Assembly: GCF_001522545.3 (NCBI RefSeq)
Contig: NC_031771.1
Coordinates: 32,871,090-32,935,089 of the forward strand
Length of the DNA stretch: 64,000 bases
Reading direction: 5' to 3'
Origin: Parus major
Taxonomy: Eukaryota; Chordata; Aves; Passeriformes; Paridae
Part shown: piece after piece, positions 62,467-64,000 of the stretch
How positions within the stretch are numbered: position 1 is the first letter of the stretch
Layout: the number at the start of each line of letters is the position of its first letter
The notes under the pieces: generated by a model
What the model was told of the DNA's origin: nothing
The model's input: the letters and a program-made list of their open reading frames with translations, nothing else
Database searches by the model: none
Position numbers and translations under genes: made by a program

Positions 62467-64000
62467 GTGAATTAAATGGACTCTCATAGAGCTAAACCTT
62501 CTCACTGCATACAGTCTTGGCTTTGGATTTTGTAATTGTTGTTAAACTTTGTGATTAAAAGCAAGAAAAACTTGACATCATGAGCATTTTATTACATTTA
62601 ATGAACATTTTCTATGGTGTTATTTCTATACAGTTAAGATTAAGAGTGTTTTGGTTAAAAGAATGAACAACTGAGTTGGTCATATATAGATCTGATATGT
62701 GATCCTCCTAACAATAACAATAACCATGTGAAAAAGTATTAGCCTCATTCCAGTAATAATACTGCTTAATAGATTTTCATTGCAAGCATAGTCATCATAT
62801 TTTTGCAGAAAATTTTGGACTGTTGTCATCTGAAATGGTGTGTCCATGTCGAAGTGTTTGCCCACAGGATGTGGGTGCTAAGCAGTAAGACTTGAGCTGT
62901 ACAATGTGTCCTTATTACATGTGAGCCCCATAGTTGATTTTGGAAGGGCAGAGCTCATTGAAAATTCTGAATGTGCTGGACATGCACAATTATGATTGTT
63001 AGTGTTTCTCTGCAGTGATACACTTCACAAAATCACAAATACTAAAGACAGATTCTCCTCAGAGCTTCAAATAGTATCTTAATGCACACGCTGAAGCTGG
63101 AGAATGAAGGAGAAAACTCTGTCCCTAAATTTTTCCTGGTAAAATAAAAGCTACCTTTTTCAGTTGTTTCATAAAGTAGTTATTGCTGTGAACAAAAAGA
63201 CTGTATCTACATTTGGGAATTCCAGACATGGGTGCATTTAATTTTTTCTACACCTAAACAACAAAATTACTAAACTTTCCCTACTTTTAGAGAGAACTTA
63301 TACAATTTCCCTTCACTTTTGACAGTTGTTTCATTTATAATAGAAATTCTTCAGATCCACTTCCTATTTTGTTCCTTTTTTGCTTTGTAAACCCTTTGTT
63401 TAGGGTTAACAGCATTAAATTCTACTGCTTAGAAAATGAGATGGAGGATAAAGGATAAAAATCATTTGATCTTGCAAGATGAAAAGCATTTGTGAGTTCA
63501 GAAGTATTTTATGTGTTTTGAACACCAAAATGTCACCCTATTACAACATGATATATAATTTAGCCCATTGGGAAGAAAAATCTGTAACTTTACTATATAG
63601 CTATTAGAGCAGTGGATCTTTTCAATGGATTCCAGTGGATTTGAATGGGATTTTTGTAATGAATAATTGCTTTGCCTCTGTAAGTGAAGGTAACCTACCA
63701 AAGCCCCCAAGCATTCAGGTCAGACAAATTTTACATTTTACATCCAAAACCCCTCCAAAAAAAACCAAACCCCACAATGTAAGGATACACAAGTAAAATG
63801 ATGTAGGAAGAAGGTTGTTTTCTTTTTATCAGTAGATATACAGACAATAAAAATATGTGACAGTTAGAAAACAGTGTCAGGAAAAAATTCATGTAGTTAA
63901 CTTCAGTTAGGTTTCATGGAAATTGTGGAGGCTGAAAGCCAGGGCAGGCTATAAGGGCTGAGCGTGCTGCTTAGTAGTGGTAAGGTGATTATTATTGGCA

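Larger units (their letters stand above)
61691..64000. other. Unassigned non-coding DNA
   Basis: Apart from the candidate exon at 62392-62466 and a 20-bp palindrome at 61849-61868, nothing recognisable. All longer open frames (at most 70 codons) are unremarkable. Confidence 0.55.

Noticed and set aside
1..64000. CRISPR arrays, operons, ribosome binding sites, tRNA and rRNA genes
   Set aside because: No regularly spaced repeats, no clustered long frames and no tRNA B-box or rRNA core was seen; the sequence is vertebrate-type.

Overview
The window looks like non-coding DNA from a bird genome. The evidence is the repeat content. There are seven pieces of non-LTR retrotransposon, six with the 3' end or tail coding region typical of avian CR1 and one decayed reverse-transcriptase piece. 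There is also one solo long terminal repeat (LTR) whose start and end resemble LTR families I know from songbirds. No tRNA, rRNA, CRISPR array, prokaryotic-type operon or complete protein gene is visible. The sequence is A+T-rich throughout, with short open frames scattered over both strands, as expected of intergenic or intronic DNA. The songbird placement is inference; 'bird' is well supported.

Layout: 1-12113 is single-copy-looking sequence with one long TA-rich tract (934-1018) and a T-rich/A-rich fold-back (1641-1793). 12114-12485 is the solo LTR. CR1 copies lie at 15995-16390 (-), 27028-27245 (-), 33386-33770 (-), 36918-37108 (+), 58901-59480 (+) and 61632-61690 (-). A decayed reverse-transcriptase remnant lies at about 26440-26620 (-). 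TA-rich tracts recur near 17 kb, 26 kb, 33.9 kb, 49.6 kb and 56.8 kb. Everything else is unassigned. Recognisable transposons cover only a few percent, which fits a bird gene desert or a very long intron.

The only hints of a gene are a few segments shaped like internal exons: a pyrimidine-rich tract and AG, a short open frame, then a good 5' splice site. The best is 62392-62466 (+), followed by 18689-18792 (+) and 20941-20970 (+). The 30-nt and 75-nt candidates share the same splice phase and could in principle be joined, which would make the window intronic. Pseudo-exons like these are common in any large stretch of vertebrate DNA, so I treat them as leads only.

I found no new biological system. 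The most concrete oddities are a CR1 tail whose reading frame is interrupted by a single stop, a perfect 13-bp hairpin with a GAGA loop, a long TA-rich cruciform-capable tract, a C16/A12 homopolymer junction, and two possible conserved regulatory blocks.
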